64,000 nucleotides of DNA from Pyrrhoderma lamaoense (taxonomy: Eukaryota > Basidiomycota > Agaricomycetes > Hymenochaetales > Hymenochaetaceae). The translations under genes were made by a program, and so were the position numbers. The DNA is taken from assembly GCA_002794735.1 (NCBI GenBank), contig NBAZ01000019.1, forward strand, positions 186,001-250,000. The letters run 5' to 3'. The stretch's first letter is position 1. Each line of letters begins with the position of its first letter. Below are positions 1 to 11,758 of this stretch, in pieces. The notes under the pieces were generated by a model, which saw only the letters and a list, made by a program, of their open reading frames with translations, was not told the origin of the DNA and searched no databases.

Positions 1-637
1 CGTTTCCTGATCCGCCTGAGGCTGCATAGGTTTCTCCGTCAGGGTGTAAAGAAACGCTCCAAGCTTTTCGAGCGATCGAATTAGAAGACATTTAAATCAT
101 TTTAGTCAACGGGAAAGAGAAGAAAGGATCGGTGTGATAGAGGATATAGATCACAGAACCTCAACATATACCAAACTTTAAGGGGGAAACACGTACCAGG
201 TTCTTGATCAGTACCAGTCCTCACATAACTCTCATACTTCCCTACAACTTCACCACTCTCCAAGTCCCATAGGCTCGTTAACCCTCCAATGCCATTATAC
301 AGTGCTTTGGTTCCTCGCATATTCACAGATACAGACGTGATCCCAACAGGATGCGATGGACTAACACGTATCGTTTGTCCTGAAGCAGCGTTCCAGCATT
401 TTGCTGTAGCATCTGCTGAGACAGAGATGACTCGTTGTGGGTCGATCCATGCTAGTCCCCAGACTGCGTCACCATGTTCTATTTTTGTGTCGACGATGAA
501 TACTAGTATTGAGGACTTGTAGACAAAGTTACTCACTTTCACTACAATCATGGGAATGAAGGAACTGCAGGCTCTGTTATTATGATCATATTTCATCAGT
601 AAAATTTCGAAGGATATCCTAAAATGATCCCTACCAT
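1..637 (-). CDS. SKI8: Ski8-like WD40-repeat protein, 5' part (gene runs off the window)
   Basis: WD40 protein of the Ski8/WDR61 family, a subunit of the Ski complex that feeds RNA to the exosome; the family also has links to Paf1 and meiotic recombination. Proposed coding exons are 635-637 (ATG only), 537-573, 197-478 and 1-63, joined by GT-AG introns of 61, 58 and 133 bp; all phases close. The first residues read MSLQFLHSHD, then HGDAVWGLAW, a typical opening WD blade, and SADATAKCWN and LTSLWDLESG are further blade ends. The last visible exon has AWSVSLHPDGETYAASGGSG, strongly Ski8-like. The rest lies left of base 1. The first junction (start codon alone in its coding exon) is inferred from phase and should be checked against RNA; an in-frame ATG at 549-551 is the alternative. 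Family call is firm, exact start moderate. Confidence 0.78.
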
Positions 638-1098
638 GATTTCTGATATTATACTCTACCCTATTTATACACAATTTCGAGAAGATCTGAATGAATGCAC
701 AAATTCAAGTTCCTGGAATCCAAATAGTTTTGGTCACGGTACATTTCATGTGACGTGACGCGACGCGACTATCTCTAAAATTCTATTTATACTAACTCGT
801 AAACTAGACCAAGTTACCACGAGTATATATATAAGTACAATGATATGCAGGATGAGTATATTATGTATAGGGGTGATTCTTATGCAAAGAGAAACCGTGA
901 AAAGGACGAGGAGGATGGTAGAGTATAGACGTATTGTAATGTGCAAAAGTATTGTGGAGGGAGTACGAAAGAAAGATAAAACGATAACCCAGAGATATAG
1001 ATACAAGGATTGGAGGAAGTCACAGAGGGAGAAGAGCATAGCAAGAAAGCAGGTGAGAGAATGAGCCAAGGAATTAGAAGTTGTTTAGGAAGTGTGGA
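638..1098. other. Intergenic, SKI8 upstream region with CRE-like and ACGCG motifs
   Basis: Gap between the SKI8 start and the end of the deacetylase gene. At 751-758 there is TGACGTGA (CRE/ATF-like), followed directly by ACGCGACGCGA at 758-768, about 115 bp before the SKI8 ATG. Open frames here have biased, low-complexity composition and no family match, so I call no gene. Confidence 0.5.
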
Positions 1099-3030
1099 CT
1101 ATGATCCTATACTGATCGCATCCGCTTGAGATCCATTGTCTCGTATTTCAGAATCGATATCAACGTCCATATCGTTACCATTAGGTATTTGGTCTTGCAA
1201 AATGCCGTTAGTACCATTGTATCTTCCAAATCCAGAGCTTGGCATTCCATAGTAGCCGCTATATGAGCCTCCATCACGTACAACAACTGTTCTTAATGCA
1301 GGATCCCAAACAGCTGAACTATGGAAGAATCTTCGTGCCGTCGTACTAGAATCTTCTGTCTTCGGTTTCGTTCCTAGAAGACTCATACGTTTATTATACT
1401 GATGAGGATAGAGGCTCCTTTTGCTCATACTCCTGATATGACTCCTACTCCTGCTACCTGAGGATCGAGCATCGTCATCCGAATCTGAAGCGGGAGACTC
1501 TGGTCCGTCATCGTCGCTGGATGAAGTTTCTGGGCGTCGTAAGCTGAATACTCGCCGGAAATGATCTGCCATTTTCTTTGTAAGATAGGAGATTGATGGA
1601 CTAGTAAAGATGCTTACTGCCAAGATTTTTGTCTAGTTCTTCCGATTCGTGGTCATTCGTTACAGTTTTCATTGAGGGGAAACCAAGGTGATCACCTAGG
1701 CTCTCCCCTGGAGTTTCATGCATCTGTACGGATGGCGCAAAAGGAAGAGCTGACATCTGCTTGAAAACTTGCTCTCTGGAATAACATTTAGTCAATAGAT
1801 GGGCTAGCCTGATCAGCTGATGCTTACTTTATACTATCTAGATATCCGTCTTTCGGATTAAGATCGTCCATGTTATTTTCGGCAACCTCCAGGCGGTACC
1901 GAGGTCCAAACCACTCAAAGTAAGAATTCCAGGGCAGTTTCCTGTCGATGGTATCTTCAATTCCAAGAGCACATGCGGTCTCATATGCCCAGGTTCTGGA
2001 AACATTTTTAATGGTGTAGCCTCCGCCCCAAGGAGAATTAACGGTAAACCAGACTTGCGAAGATACTGTACGCAATTCGCATGACCCTCCATTGTAAGAT
2101 TAAAACAACCAAGCTTATCTCCCGAAAGTGAATCAGCACCACATTGTAGTACTACTGCAGAAGGTTGAAACCAGTCCAGGATTCTCTGTATGACAGGTTC
2201 GAAAACGCCTTTAAAAGATTCATCGGTAAGACCATCGCGGAGAGGTACGTTGACAGCATATCCAAGACCTTTATCACGCCCATGGTCGTCGACATGACCT
2301 GTTCCAGGGAAGTACTCTCCGAATTTGTGAAAAGAGCATGTGAGGACACGGTCTGTTGTGTAGAATGCTTCTTCAACGCCGTCGCCATGATGACAATCAA
2401 TGTCGATGTATAAGACTCGTTGAAATGTGCGAAGGAGTTCTAGAATTCCTAGTACAATGTCGTTTACATAGCAGAACCCTGAGGCTTCTCTTTTTTTGGC
2501 ATGATGTAATCCTCCAGCCCAGTTGATAGCGATATCCGCTGCACCACTTGCGATACGCTGAGCAGCGTCGATGGATCCTCCTGCTGAGATAGTACAGAAC
2601 TCGAATACCCCTTCAAAGGCCGGATTATCGTCCCCCACAAGAACTGATGTATTGCCGTAAGCTTAAGCTCTTCGGAGATATTTACGGACTTACAACGGGT
2701 GCCATGGTATGTCAATTCTTCCGCGGTCTCTGGTGTAACTCGACTTAAAAAGTGTATATATTCGTCAGTGTGGAAGGCGGTGATATTTTCTGGAGTAGCC
2801 CGTCGAGGTCGCAGGACATGCATCTTGTCTAGCATGCCGTATGCTGAAACAAGGTCGTGTGTCATGCGCATCCGGTGTGGCTTCATGGGGTGACCAAGAC
2901 CGTATGAGAACAACCCAACATCATCTTTATAGTGTACAGGCATTAGTATAGGATGACGCCGTCAACTCTTAAGGGTAATTGACTTACTATCGTAGTAGTA
3001 GGCAACTCTCCGTTTAGAAGTTGAAGACAT
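1099..3030 (-). CDS. RPD3: Class I histone deacetylase, Rpd3 type
   Basis: Zn-dependent lysine deacetylase of the Rpd3/HDAC1 class, the catalytic subunit of Sin3-type corepressors in the nucleus. Exons 2988-3030, 2694-2924, 1828-2643, 1618-1775 and 1099-1565, introns 50-63 bp. It starts [14 protein letters not shown], then GHPMKPHR. Active-site features follow in order: [12 protein letters not shown], the metal-site run [23 protein letters not shown], and [17 protein letters not shown]. The tail is acidic, serine-rich and variable, as usual. About 571 residues. One break: at the C run 2026-2029 the frame must gain a base to turn LLGAEATP into the family [12 protein letters not shown]; with it, total length is a whole number of codons. 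The 300-bp gap to VPS41 is a divergent promoter. HOS2 is the nearest alternative name; the N terminus favours Rpd3. Confidence 0.9.
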
Positions 3031-3330
3031 GACTGCTGCTTATATGCGTCTATGAAGCTCAAAGCATAAAGTAGTGAATAAAAAAATTGTCTGAGAATCT
3101 AGACTTGTGCTAGGTACTAGAAGGACAGTGACGAGACTAGGCCGGGGAAGTATTGTATTGAGAAACGGAAGTGTTGAGGTTAAAGGTGAGAACGTGTTGC
3201 TCGATCATGCAGTCGGAAAACACGTGTACCATAAAAGGAAGGTACTTCGCATGGTAATCGGTATAGACGCGTTTCGCGTGTATTATATAGCTCGAATGTC
3301 ATTGAGCAGCTCTCTTATGCACCTGGCTCA
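3031..3330. promoter_or_regulatory. Divergent promoter between RPD3 and VPS41
   Basis: 300 bp separating two divergently transcribed start codons. It holds a perfect CACGTG E-box at 3221-3226. An open frame crosses it on the + strand, but it shows no similarity to anything I know and overlaps the VPS41 start, so it is treated as non-coding. Confidence 0.5.
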
Positions 3331-6300
3331 ATGGGACCAGAAGAGAAGGACCTCTCGAAAGATGATGATATCCCTATGACAGGAGATGGGCCTCCTGTAT
3401 CCGAGCCCGAAAACTCTAGTTCTTCTCAGCGAGAAGATGAAGTAGGTCATTACGATACAAATCCACCAGACCAGTGTCTGAACGAATCAGGAAGATCACC
3501 CAGGAATGACGAAGAGTCTAATGAAACTGCTGCCTTTGAGGAAGAAGATGAAGAAAGGAGCACAATCAATGATGACTCTGACTCAGATGAGAGTGAGGAT
3601 GAAGAAGATGAAGAACCTACATTAAAGTATGACCTACTTGGCGGAGCTACATCCATGCTTCTTGAGAAGGACTCAGCATCATCTCTGGCTGTTAGCACCA
3701 AGTATATAGTGCGTAACAATATGTAACTATTAGGCAAGCGGCTCATCTGATAATTTCGTTAAGGCAATGGGCACGCATAGCGGGATTATACATGTTCTTG
3801 ACTATTCAGGTGAACGTGTCAAGTCCTACAGACCTCATTCAGCTTCTATCAACGACATGTGCTTTGACACAACCTCAGAATTTATTGCTACAGCCTCTGT
3901 AGATGGTGTGTTAAACATTATTGCTTGAAAGATAGGGAAGCTAATCACTTCGTTACTGTCAAGGCCAGGTTGTGATTCATTCCTTGACTGGAACTGAGAA
4001 TTATTCATTTGATAAGAAACGACCATTGAGAACTGTGGCACTAGAACCAAACTTCTCCAAGAGAAGTACGCGATCGTTCGTTTGCGGTGGGATGGGAGGT
4101 TTCCTCGTTCTTCATGAGAAAGGTTGGCTTGGTCATAAAGAGACAGTCATACACTCTGGCGAAGGTCCGATCTGGATCGCTCGGTGGAGGGGTACGCTCA
4201 TCGCCTGGGCAAATGATATGGTGCGTCTGCATAGACGTTACAGCTTATGTGAATTTCTTTTCATTATGAAGATTGAAGGGAGTGAAAATCTACGACACTG
4301 CTTCACAAACGCGTATAACGTACATTGATAGGCCCGCAGATAGCCCCCGTGCTGATCTGTTCAAGTGCACACTCCATTGGCAAGATGACTCAACCCTTCT
4401 CATTGCCTGGGCTGATATTATAAAAGTTGCCCGGGTACGATCCAGACCGCGACCTGGGACCAATGGTTCTAGTTCTCCGGGTCCTGGAGAATCAGGAAAA
4501 TTGAAAACTTTACCTCCTCTAATGGCAGAGATAACTGCACTCTTTTCTATTGATGGAATGATTTCGGGTATTGTTCCTCATCCGGCAGATCCTGTACTCG
4601 TAACTTCGACATCTGCACCGACAGCCTTTTTGGTCCTCGCGTATACACCGCCAGACATGTCTTTTCGTGACGAAGCCCCGGCAGATGAGAGACTGCAAGC
4701 ACGCAAGCTTGCTGAACGACCTGAACTACGCATTATTTCGCGTGCTGGAGAAGAGCTTTCGTCTGACGTACTTGGAATATCGGGTTATCAGACATGTGGC
4801 TGTAATGACTACGTACTCGTTGAGGTTCCTGAAGAGGTTGATGGAGCAGGTACAAATGCTGGTCCAGGTAGATGCTATGTAGTACTGAATCCTCGAAGTG
4901 TCGTCCTTGTGAGGCCACGGGATCGGAAAGACCATGTCGCTTGGCTTGTCGAGCATAAACGATTTGAAGAAGCATTAGAACAAATCGAGTTGTTACCAGA
5001 TGAGGGCATCAATGCCAAGGAAATCGGTCAACGTTACATCGAGCATCTCGTTAATGACGGTAAGTAACTTCGATATGCTCGCAGCTCTGTATTTAATTGC
5101 TTATGAAAAAGATTGTTTGAAAACTAGGTGATTTCGCCAAAGCCGCACAATTATGTCCTAAAGTCTTTGCCAAGATGCTCATCTTTGGGAGGATATGATA
5201 TTTGCCTATGCCCAAAAAAATCAGCTCCAGGTACGTGTATCATACTTGCCAATCAATCTCCTTCGAATTCACATCCATGATTACTAAATAGGCCATCATC
5301 CCTTACATCCCAACGGAATCTCCTCGCCTTTCCCGCCTTGTGTACGAAATGATTCTTGCCCATTTCCTTGCCCATGACCGAGAAGTATGAGTTTTCAATC
5401 CTCATCCCTTCTGACGTGCCGCTTACGGCTTTTTAGGCACTCCTCCGCACGATTAAAGACTGGCCAACTAGCATTTTCGACGTGTCTGCTGTAATTGTTG
5501 CTATTCAATCAGAACTTGATCGCACCCTTTCTTCAAATGGTGATAGTAAGATCCTTATGGAATGCCTTGTTGAACTGTAAGTTTTATTAACATTACACGA
5601 CAAAAAAACCGGGTTCATCTCCATTATATGATGATAGTTATCTCGCAAATCGTCAACCTGGCAAGGCCCTTCCATATGTAATTCGCTTGCGAAGTCCAAA
5701 CGTTTTTGATTTGATACAAGAACACAATCTTTTCACGGACGTACAGGATCAGGCACTACTATTGTCGAATTCGACCAGGAACTTGTTAAGCAAAGGAAGC
5801 AAGAAGATGCTAGCATCGATGAACCAAGCCCAGCTATCACCTTGCTGGTCGACCATACTTTTTCCATTCCCGTAATTCTGATTTTTAGCCGTGTGTTCTA
5901 CCTACCTAATACTTTATTTCACCTTCAGGTCTCTCGAGTTGTTCAACAACTACGCCCTCGACCATACTTCCTTTACCTATATCTAGATGCGCTTGTTTCA
6001 AAAGATTCACATCTAGCTTCAGACTATGCCGATGAGCAAGTACAGCTTTACGCAGAATTCGCTCCTCAACGTCTCATCAATTTCCTTCGAGCAAGTAATT
6101 ATTATAGCTTAGAGAGGGTTAGCATTATTATTTTCTCCCTTTTCGGATAATCTGAACGTCTTTACACATATTTAGGCTTATAACGTCTGCAAAGAGCGCG
6201 ACTATGTGCCCGAAATGGTCTTCTTACTGGGACAGATGGGGAATAACAGACAGGCTCTTACCTTGATCATTGAGCGGCTTGGGGATGTCCACCGGGCTAT

Positions 6301-7064
6301 CGAATTTGCAAAGGAACAAAACGACGATGATTTATGGGAAGATCTACTACGGTACTCAGAAACTAGACCAGGCTAGTCCTTCAATTCTATAGAAGGCTCA
6401 TCAAACTGATGTGACGACTACTTTTAGCGTTTATTCGTGTGTTGTTAGAAAATGTTGGTGCAGAAATAGATCCTATCCGACTCATAAGGCGAATCAAAAA
6501 TGGCCTTGAAATACCTGGGCTCAAAGAAGCTTTGATCAAGATTTTACAGGCCTTCAACCTTCAAATCTCACTACTTGAAGGATGTCAAACAATTCTTGAT
6601 GGAGACTGTGCCACTCTCGCTCGCAAGCTGAATAAGGATCAGACTAAAGGATTTTATGAGACTGGTATGACTTTGATGTGTGCGCGTTGGATACTAACAC
6701 GTGTTAATATATGTTTTACATAATTATTTGCTCTTGTAGCCGCGTCAAAATGTCTAGCATGCTCGCAACCTCTACATCAAGGAGTAGCCTCTACTACCGT
6801 CCTCTTCCTATGTCGCCATGTTGTGCATCTTAATTGTATAAAAGGGGGTGATCGTATCTCTCGTAACCATGACCCTATTCTTTCTAGTGTTCTGGGAAAT
6901 AAGCAAGATATCAGTGGAAAAATTGCATTGTGAGTTCTCTCATCCGATGTGTTACTATGAATAAACTTGCTGAGCATTTTTTCAGTGCATCTATGATTCG
7001 TGGACGTATTGACCATGGGTGTCCGGTCTGTTATAGACGTGAAGAGGGTCAGCGGACTAGATGA
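3331..7064 (+). CDS. VPS41: Vacuolar protein sorting-associated protein 41 (HOPS subunit)
   Basis: Subunit of the HOPS tether acting in endosome/AP-3 to vacuole fusion. Thirteen exons: 3331-3708, 3764-3905, 3964-4220, 4279-5059, 5128-5230, 5292-5384, 5437-5576, 5638-5871, 5929-6117, 6176-6371, 6428-6664, 6740-6929, 6986-7064. About 1006 residues: acidic N terminus (EDEEDEEP), WD-type propeller (EKGWLGHKETV, GEGPIWIARWRGTLIAWAND, IDRPADSPRADLFKC), clathrin-heavy-chain-like helical repeats, then a C-terminal RING-like zinc module with CLACSQP, CRHVVHLNC and GCPVC. Two one-base losses are needed to keep the family frame: near 5172-5175 (should read KDAHLWEDM) and near 5761-5764 (should read LLLVEFDQEL). 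The intron at 6372-6427 has a GC donor. Family call is certain. Confidence 0.93.
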
Positions 7065-7378
7065 TCTGCCCACAAATCGACATAACATTTTCTGTTCTGT
7101 TTTTCCATGCTATATGTAGATATATACCCTATTCGTCAGGTTGCAATATCCTTTATTATATGTACACAGACAACACATGTACAATACAGTTCAGTGATAA
7201 TTCATAAACCACTAGTCAGAAATCAAGCAATAGTTATGGTACTAGATCAGACTTTTCTATCAAGTGAGAAAATGTCACAACTCATACAGAAACATTGTTA
7301 CATGTGTGACTTAGTCACAGTACGTCTTTTTAGCAAGTGCTCCGATTCCGAAACTCATCTACATTGTCGTAATTGAAC
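7065..7378. other. Intergenic, upstream of the bL34m gene
   Basis: AT-rich gap between the VPS41 stop and the bL34m start. An open frame at 7107-7376 has no recognisable family features. Nothing else seen. Confidence 0.4.
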
Positions 7379-7791
7379 ATGCCTCGGGTCCCTCGTGCAT
7401 TAACGTCGGCATTTTCAGCGTTGCGTATAACAGGGGCACCTGCATCATGTACTCCAATATGCTCAGCCCCGAGGCAGCGTCAACAACGGCATACTCTAAT
7501 TTGACAAGAAGTTTGTCTCTCGGACGTGCTCATCTCCGCCCATCTTTCGTTTCTCATCCACTGTACACCCGTTCGCCCACCCTCTCTTTATTATCGCTGA
7601 CGCAAAGTCAATTGGCAACCTCTACTACTCAGTTACAACAAGTTCGATATGCATCGCGTGGAACTGAGTATCAACCGTCTCAGAGAAAGAGGAAACGTAA
7701 ACATGGATTCCTTGCACGAAAGCGATCCGTGACTGGAAGAAAAATTCTTGCGAGGAGGCGTGCGAAGGGAAGAAAATACCTTTCTCACTAG
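7379..7791 (+). CDS. MRPL34: Mitochondrial large-subunit ribosomal protein bL34m
   Basis: Small basic protein of the mitochondrial large ribosomal subunit. The C terminus carries the diagnostic bL34 block: [18 protein letters not shown], then [19 protein letters not shown] and two last residues. The N-terminal part is rich in Arg, Ser and Ala and low in acids, as in a mitochondrial targeting sequence. Two starts are possible. The ATG at 7379 opens [16 protein letters not shown], very targeting-like, but its frame stops after 41 codons and joins the L34 frame only if one base is missing before about 7500. The ATG at 7447 is in frame with the L34 block without any change. I prefer 7379 because one-base losses are common here and the resulting 137-residue length suits the family. 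No intron seen. Confidence 0.82.
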
Positions 7792-8986
7792 GGTTTGTGA
7801 TTACTTATGAAAGAAGAAGGGAGAGGATATTGGTGTGTGTGTGATGTACATTAATTGTAATTGATTGTGGAAGGCTCACATGGTTTTCTTAAACATGATG
7901 GTAGATTAGAGTTTTCTCATCATCATGCTTGATGCTACAACATCTATCTGCTTAACCGAAATTTGTTATATAATTAATTCGATACACTAATTGCATATCT
8001 TCTCTTCTGATCAATATCTGCCATTTGAGTTAGGTCCCATATGCCGTGCACATGTGCAATCAAACTGAAAAATGATAGATTCCATATTCTTTTCAGCTCA
8101 ACTTTACCAAATGCTTCTGTACTGGAAAAAAGATAGCAATGACAAGCATCGAGAAGAACCTACAAGAAGATAACTATGATCATCATCTGACGGCGCCTCA
8201 TGCTCATGCTTCGGGCGTGTGGCGTTTGGAACAGAAACATGTAGTAAATTATGTTGGGAATGTCTTCTTGGGTAGATTCGATCGATGTATGTTATGGACA
8301 AGAGACTTGATAAACTTAAGGTACACAGACTAGAATCGGCGTTTGTAATCTGGTGGAATTCTTTGGCTGTTAATGATGTTACCTCGCGTTCGGATCTACC
8401 CAGGTGCGAAGCACTGAATCTTCAATGCCATTTCCGATTTGCAACTATTCTTCTCCTCATCAATTACTGTTAAATAATTTGGTAAAACTTTCATTACTGG
8501 TATGTATTCGAAGAGAAGGGAAGAAGCCGTTGAGTTCTTGGTTCATGATATTCAACTTCGATCTGAACTGTCAGCTTAATCCAATGATATCATATTCTTT
8601 GCTGTTCTCACTCCCGCTATAGGATATCAAAATAGAGCTTATCAAAAGAGCATCCTGCCGCAGAATTCCGCTGGGCATCTTGAAAGGCGGAGTATATGTT
8701 CATTATATGACTGTCAACAAAAGAATCCCAGTCATCAATACATGAGAGGTAACTCGGGTGCGGTCTTAGTTATATTGTTTCTTGAGAGAGCTTATCCACC
8801 AATGGTGCAATGGGTGCTATCCTTGAGATGGTAATATACCTGGGGCGATCCAGAACGTGTACTACCTGGGAACTCGTTAGTACGTGTATATAAACAAAGA
8901 CCTGGGCTATAGTAGAAGATATATAGCTCGAAAAGCAGCGAAAACTGAGCCTTAACTCTTCTACCGTCCTTGAACCTCATTTTAGA
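7792..8986. other. Intergenic stretch, no gene seen
   Basis: About 1.2 kb with only short overlapping open frames on both strands that show no conserved motif and no convincing splice structure. The last 100 bp are the promoter of the first paralogue of the tandem family (TATA box annotated separately). Confidence 0.45.
8887..8894 (+). promoter_or_regulatory. TATA box of tandem paralogue A
   Basis: TATATAAA 100 bp before the ATG at 8987. The same arrangement is found before paralogues B and C, which supports these being real promoters. Confidence 0.5.
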
Positions 8987-9640
8987 ATGGTCTTCCTAGA
9001 TTCTCTCCGCTTTGATAGAGATGCTTACTGTAAAAAGCTAATCGGACGCACCGACGAGCAATTGGAGTGTAACATCCGAAGTAAACGTCGAAAAAAGGCA
9101 TACTTAAAAGTGTCCATTGGTACAGGAATCATACTTGCTCACCTAACTGCTGGACTTTCTTTCCTAATCTGCAGTATGGCGGCGCGTAAAATGAATGTCT
9201 CTAAGTACAAGCTCGAGTTACTCGAGGCAGAGTGGGCTCGAAGGGGACATTTACCTGTACCCGAGAACACTGTCTATGACACAATTATACCGGGTGCAAT
9301 CTCAGGAGTGGCTGGGATTATTGGACTTGATGTTGACACTACTACCGATGTGGCAGACTACCTCGCTCGTGCTATGATCTCTGAACACGATAACCCACCG
9401 GATGCTGCTGTCGACCACTACAAGAAGGAGCTCGTACATGGGATTCATCATGGCTCTGATGCAATCTCTGGTCCACATCATCCCCGCACATCTGCTATTT
9501 CGTTGCCCCGCCTTGATGAATGCTATAGTGATCAACAAGTAGTTGGATCGAGGGCTACTAAGTTTGGCATCAAAACTGCAATTAAGCGAGTAGAAGGCTA
9601 TTTTGAAAAAAGCACTTCCAAACGCCATTCATATGCGTGA
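8987..9640 (+). CDS. Unrecognised glycine-rich hydrophobic-segment protein, paralogue A
   Basis: I do not recognise a named family. First of three tandem paralogues (with 11094-11758 and 13726-14392), 217 residues, single exon, no frame break. Shared layout: a short N-terminal motif (LRFDRDAYCKKL), a basic helix (RSKRRKKAYLK), a hydrophobic segment near residues 43-66 rich in Gly/Ala, the conserved run KLELLEAEWARRGHLP near residue 80, a second hydrophobic Gly/Ala-rich segment (IPGAISGVAGIIGLDV), then a hydrophilic tail with GIHHGSDA. The small-residue spacing in both segments resembles glycine zippers that pack membrane helices. No signal peptide. A is the most diverged copy. Membrane association is inferred; function unknown. 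Confidence 0.7.
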   Translation: MVFLDSLRFDRDAYCKKLIGRTDEQLECNIRSKRRKKAYLKVSIGTGIILAHLTAGLSFLICSMAARKMNVSKYKLELLEAEWARRGHLPVPENTVYDTIIPGAISGVAGIIGLDVDTTTDVADYLARAMISEHDNPPDAAVDHYKKELVHGIHHGSDAISGPHHPRTSAISLPRLDECYSDQQVVGSRATKFGIKTAIKRVEGYFEKSTSKRHSYA

Positions 9641-11093
9641 GTTTTAATTTGCGCTATTGTAGAACCTACAGAGTCTAACTTAATAAGGTATATATAACTC
9701 CTAACTTCGATGTCGGGGTGACTTCCATAGTCTCTGATGATCATGATTCACTGCGTGAAAACCGAAGTATCCGACGATAGGAAATAACAGAAAACCTGAG
9801 ATAATATTTATACATACTCTAAAGTACTAGATGAAAATGATCAAATGTACTATTATTCACTATCAAGAAAATTTGATAATTACGAGCTGAAGTGGTTTAA
9901 GCGTCATTTGGAATGTTCAAAAAGTCTAATGTAGAATGTGTAATCTACAACGGAACTTTCCTTCGGTTAGATATACATGATAAGCGTGACTGAACAATAT
10001 TATTCATGAGGATATACAACTGATTTCGGAACTACGTATAGTCTTGTACATTCCTTGCCCAACAGTAAATTGATATTATAGATCGGATCCAATACCTCTC
10101 TTCAATACCCCTCCCCTCTCTTTCTTTCCAATAGAAAATGGCGCACCTTGTGTTCAACGGGCCGCTACACTTGCCTGAAACTCGGGATTTTCAAGGTACT
10201 CTGCGACGGAGTTAGCTTCGATCACTGCCAAAGACTACCTACTTACTCCCTTCTTGAAAAAAATTGCATGAATCACATACGATTATAAACGTCAGAGAGG
10301 ATCCGATTATATCTTAATACTGAAATTAGTTGTGTTCTACATGCGATCCAACATCAGCAACAAGGATGATTGAAGGACTGTGAGCCTATTCAAAAACCAC
10401 TAGTTCTCTCAACTTCTGATGCTGAGTCTAGCTTATTATACTTGACATATCTTGATTGCGCGTTCGAATATTTGTAAGACTGTATCACGTCAGTTCCAGA
10501 TTGTGTTTGTTTCTCTTCTGATCATTTACAAGAAAAGATTTCGGCTTTATCTTAAATTTATCCCAATACATGAGAGGAGGATACGTATAAGGCAAAAAAG
10601 GCGGAGCTGCTGAGCTCTTATCTCACGATCTTGTACATGAAGCTCCGGATATTGATTCGTGATCAGTTGTCACTTCAAAAGTATAAGATTCTTTGTTGTC
10701 ACTTTTGCCACCTAAAGGACGGGATCTTTCATCCCACTTTACATATGAAGGAAAATGCTGACGTGCTCTAGTACTAAATGTGCTGGCAAGACACAGCATG
10801 TGTTCACCCTGTTTTCTTACAACTTAGGTATCCTTACCATCAAACACAAACACGAGGGGTGATTCAGTCACAGTTCTTCCAAGTTGTCTACGCCTTTTGT
10901 TATTGAAATGCGCCACTGACGTGGTTTACATGAGATAAAAATGCTATGGTTATAATCTACAGCATGCAGCTATCTATGAGCTCAGTGGTCCATATATATA
11001 TATAATCAATAATCCAGTGCGAAGGATTCTCGTCCTAGAAAGCAGTAGACACTAAAGCTTGATTTCTTCAAATAATCCCCAAATCTCATTGTG
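9641..11093. other. Intergenic between paralogues A and B, no gene seen
   Basis: About 1.45 kb, AT-rich, with stops in all frames. No conserved domain, tRNA-like fold or terminal repeats spotted. The last 100 bp are the promoter of paralogue B. Confidence 0.45.
10992..11004 (+). promoter_or_regulatory. TATA-rich element of tandem paralogue B
   Basis: Alternating TA run about 100 bp before the ATG at 11094, matching the position of the TATA boxes of paralogues A and C. Confidence 0.45.
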
Positions 11094-11758
11094 ATGGCCA
11101 TCCGAGATCTCTTCCACTTCAATAGTAATTCTTACCGTAAAAAACTATATAAATGTGCCAGCGAGCACTTAGCGGAGAATATCTATCGTAAGCGCCGAGA
11201 AATAGCGTCCTCAGGCTGGTCCATTGGGGCAGGAGTTGCTCTGACTCCCCTTACTGCCGGGACTTCTGTACTTGGTAGCATTTATACGGGACGTACGATG
11301 TCTATCGCTCATCAAAAGCTTGAATTACTGGATGCAGAATGGGCTCGAAGGGGATATCTGCCTCTACCTATAAATATCTCTCGTGACCTGATTTTACCAT
11401 GTGCAATCTCAGGAGCAGTTGGAGCTATTGGACTTGGTCTTGATGCTGCCTTTGAAAAGCCATTGTCTGCTGCTAGTGAAGTCACGCGTCTTGCTCATAA
11501 TATGATCCCTGGACAAAACATTCCGACGTATTCTGCTGCACACACTTTGATGGAGGCTTCGTACATGGGGTTCATCAAGGTGTTGATGCAGTCTTTAGTC
11601 CAAATCAACTTCATGTATCTGCTACTCCACATCCCCACATCGATCCATACTATGGTAATGGACAATGGGTTGGCTTGGAAGGTACTAAATTTGCCTTCAA
11701 AACCGCTGTTTCACAAGCGGGAGATCATCTTAAAGAATCTTATGCTAACCATAATTGA
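11094..11758 (+). CDS. Unrecognised glycine-rich hydrophobic-segment protein, paralogue B
   Basis: Second copy of the tandem family, close to paralogue C (same MAIRDL start, HFNSNSYRKKLYKCASEHL, then SGWSIGAGVALTPLTAG and a conserved QKLELLDAEWARRGYLPLP). First hydrophobic segment near residues 40-65, second at LILPCAISGAVGAIGLGLDA. After residue 148 the frame departs from its paralogues. One base missing near 11541-11545 (CAC.AC before TTT) restores a tail with GGFVHGVHQGVDAVF and ending KESYANHN, parallel to copy C; the stop is then at 11756-11758 and the protein 221 residues. Without that base the frame runs to 11765 with an unrelated tail. Function unknown; the family seems not to be a transposon product. 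Confidence 0.68.

Noticed and set aside
746..1069. Overlapping open frames on both strands between SKI8 and RPD3
   Set aside because: Biased, low-complexity translations with no family motif, open on both strands at once; fits non-coding DNA.
3107..3379. + strand open frame upstream of and overlapping the VPS41 start
   Set aside because: Different frame from VPS41, no conserved motif, and it fills the divergent promoter.
10138..10257. ATG-led stretch beginning ATGGCGCACCTT after a pyrimidine tract
   Set aside because: Short, soon closed by stops, and no plausible continuation by splicing.
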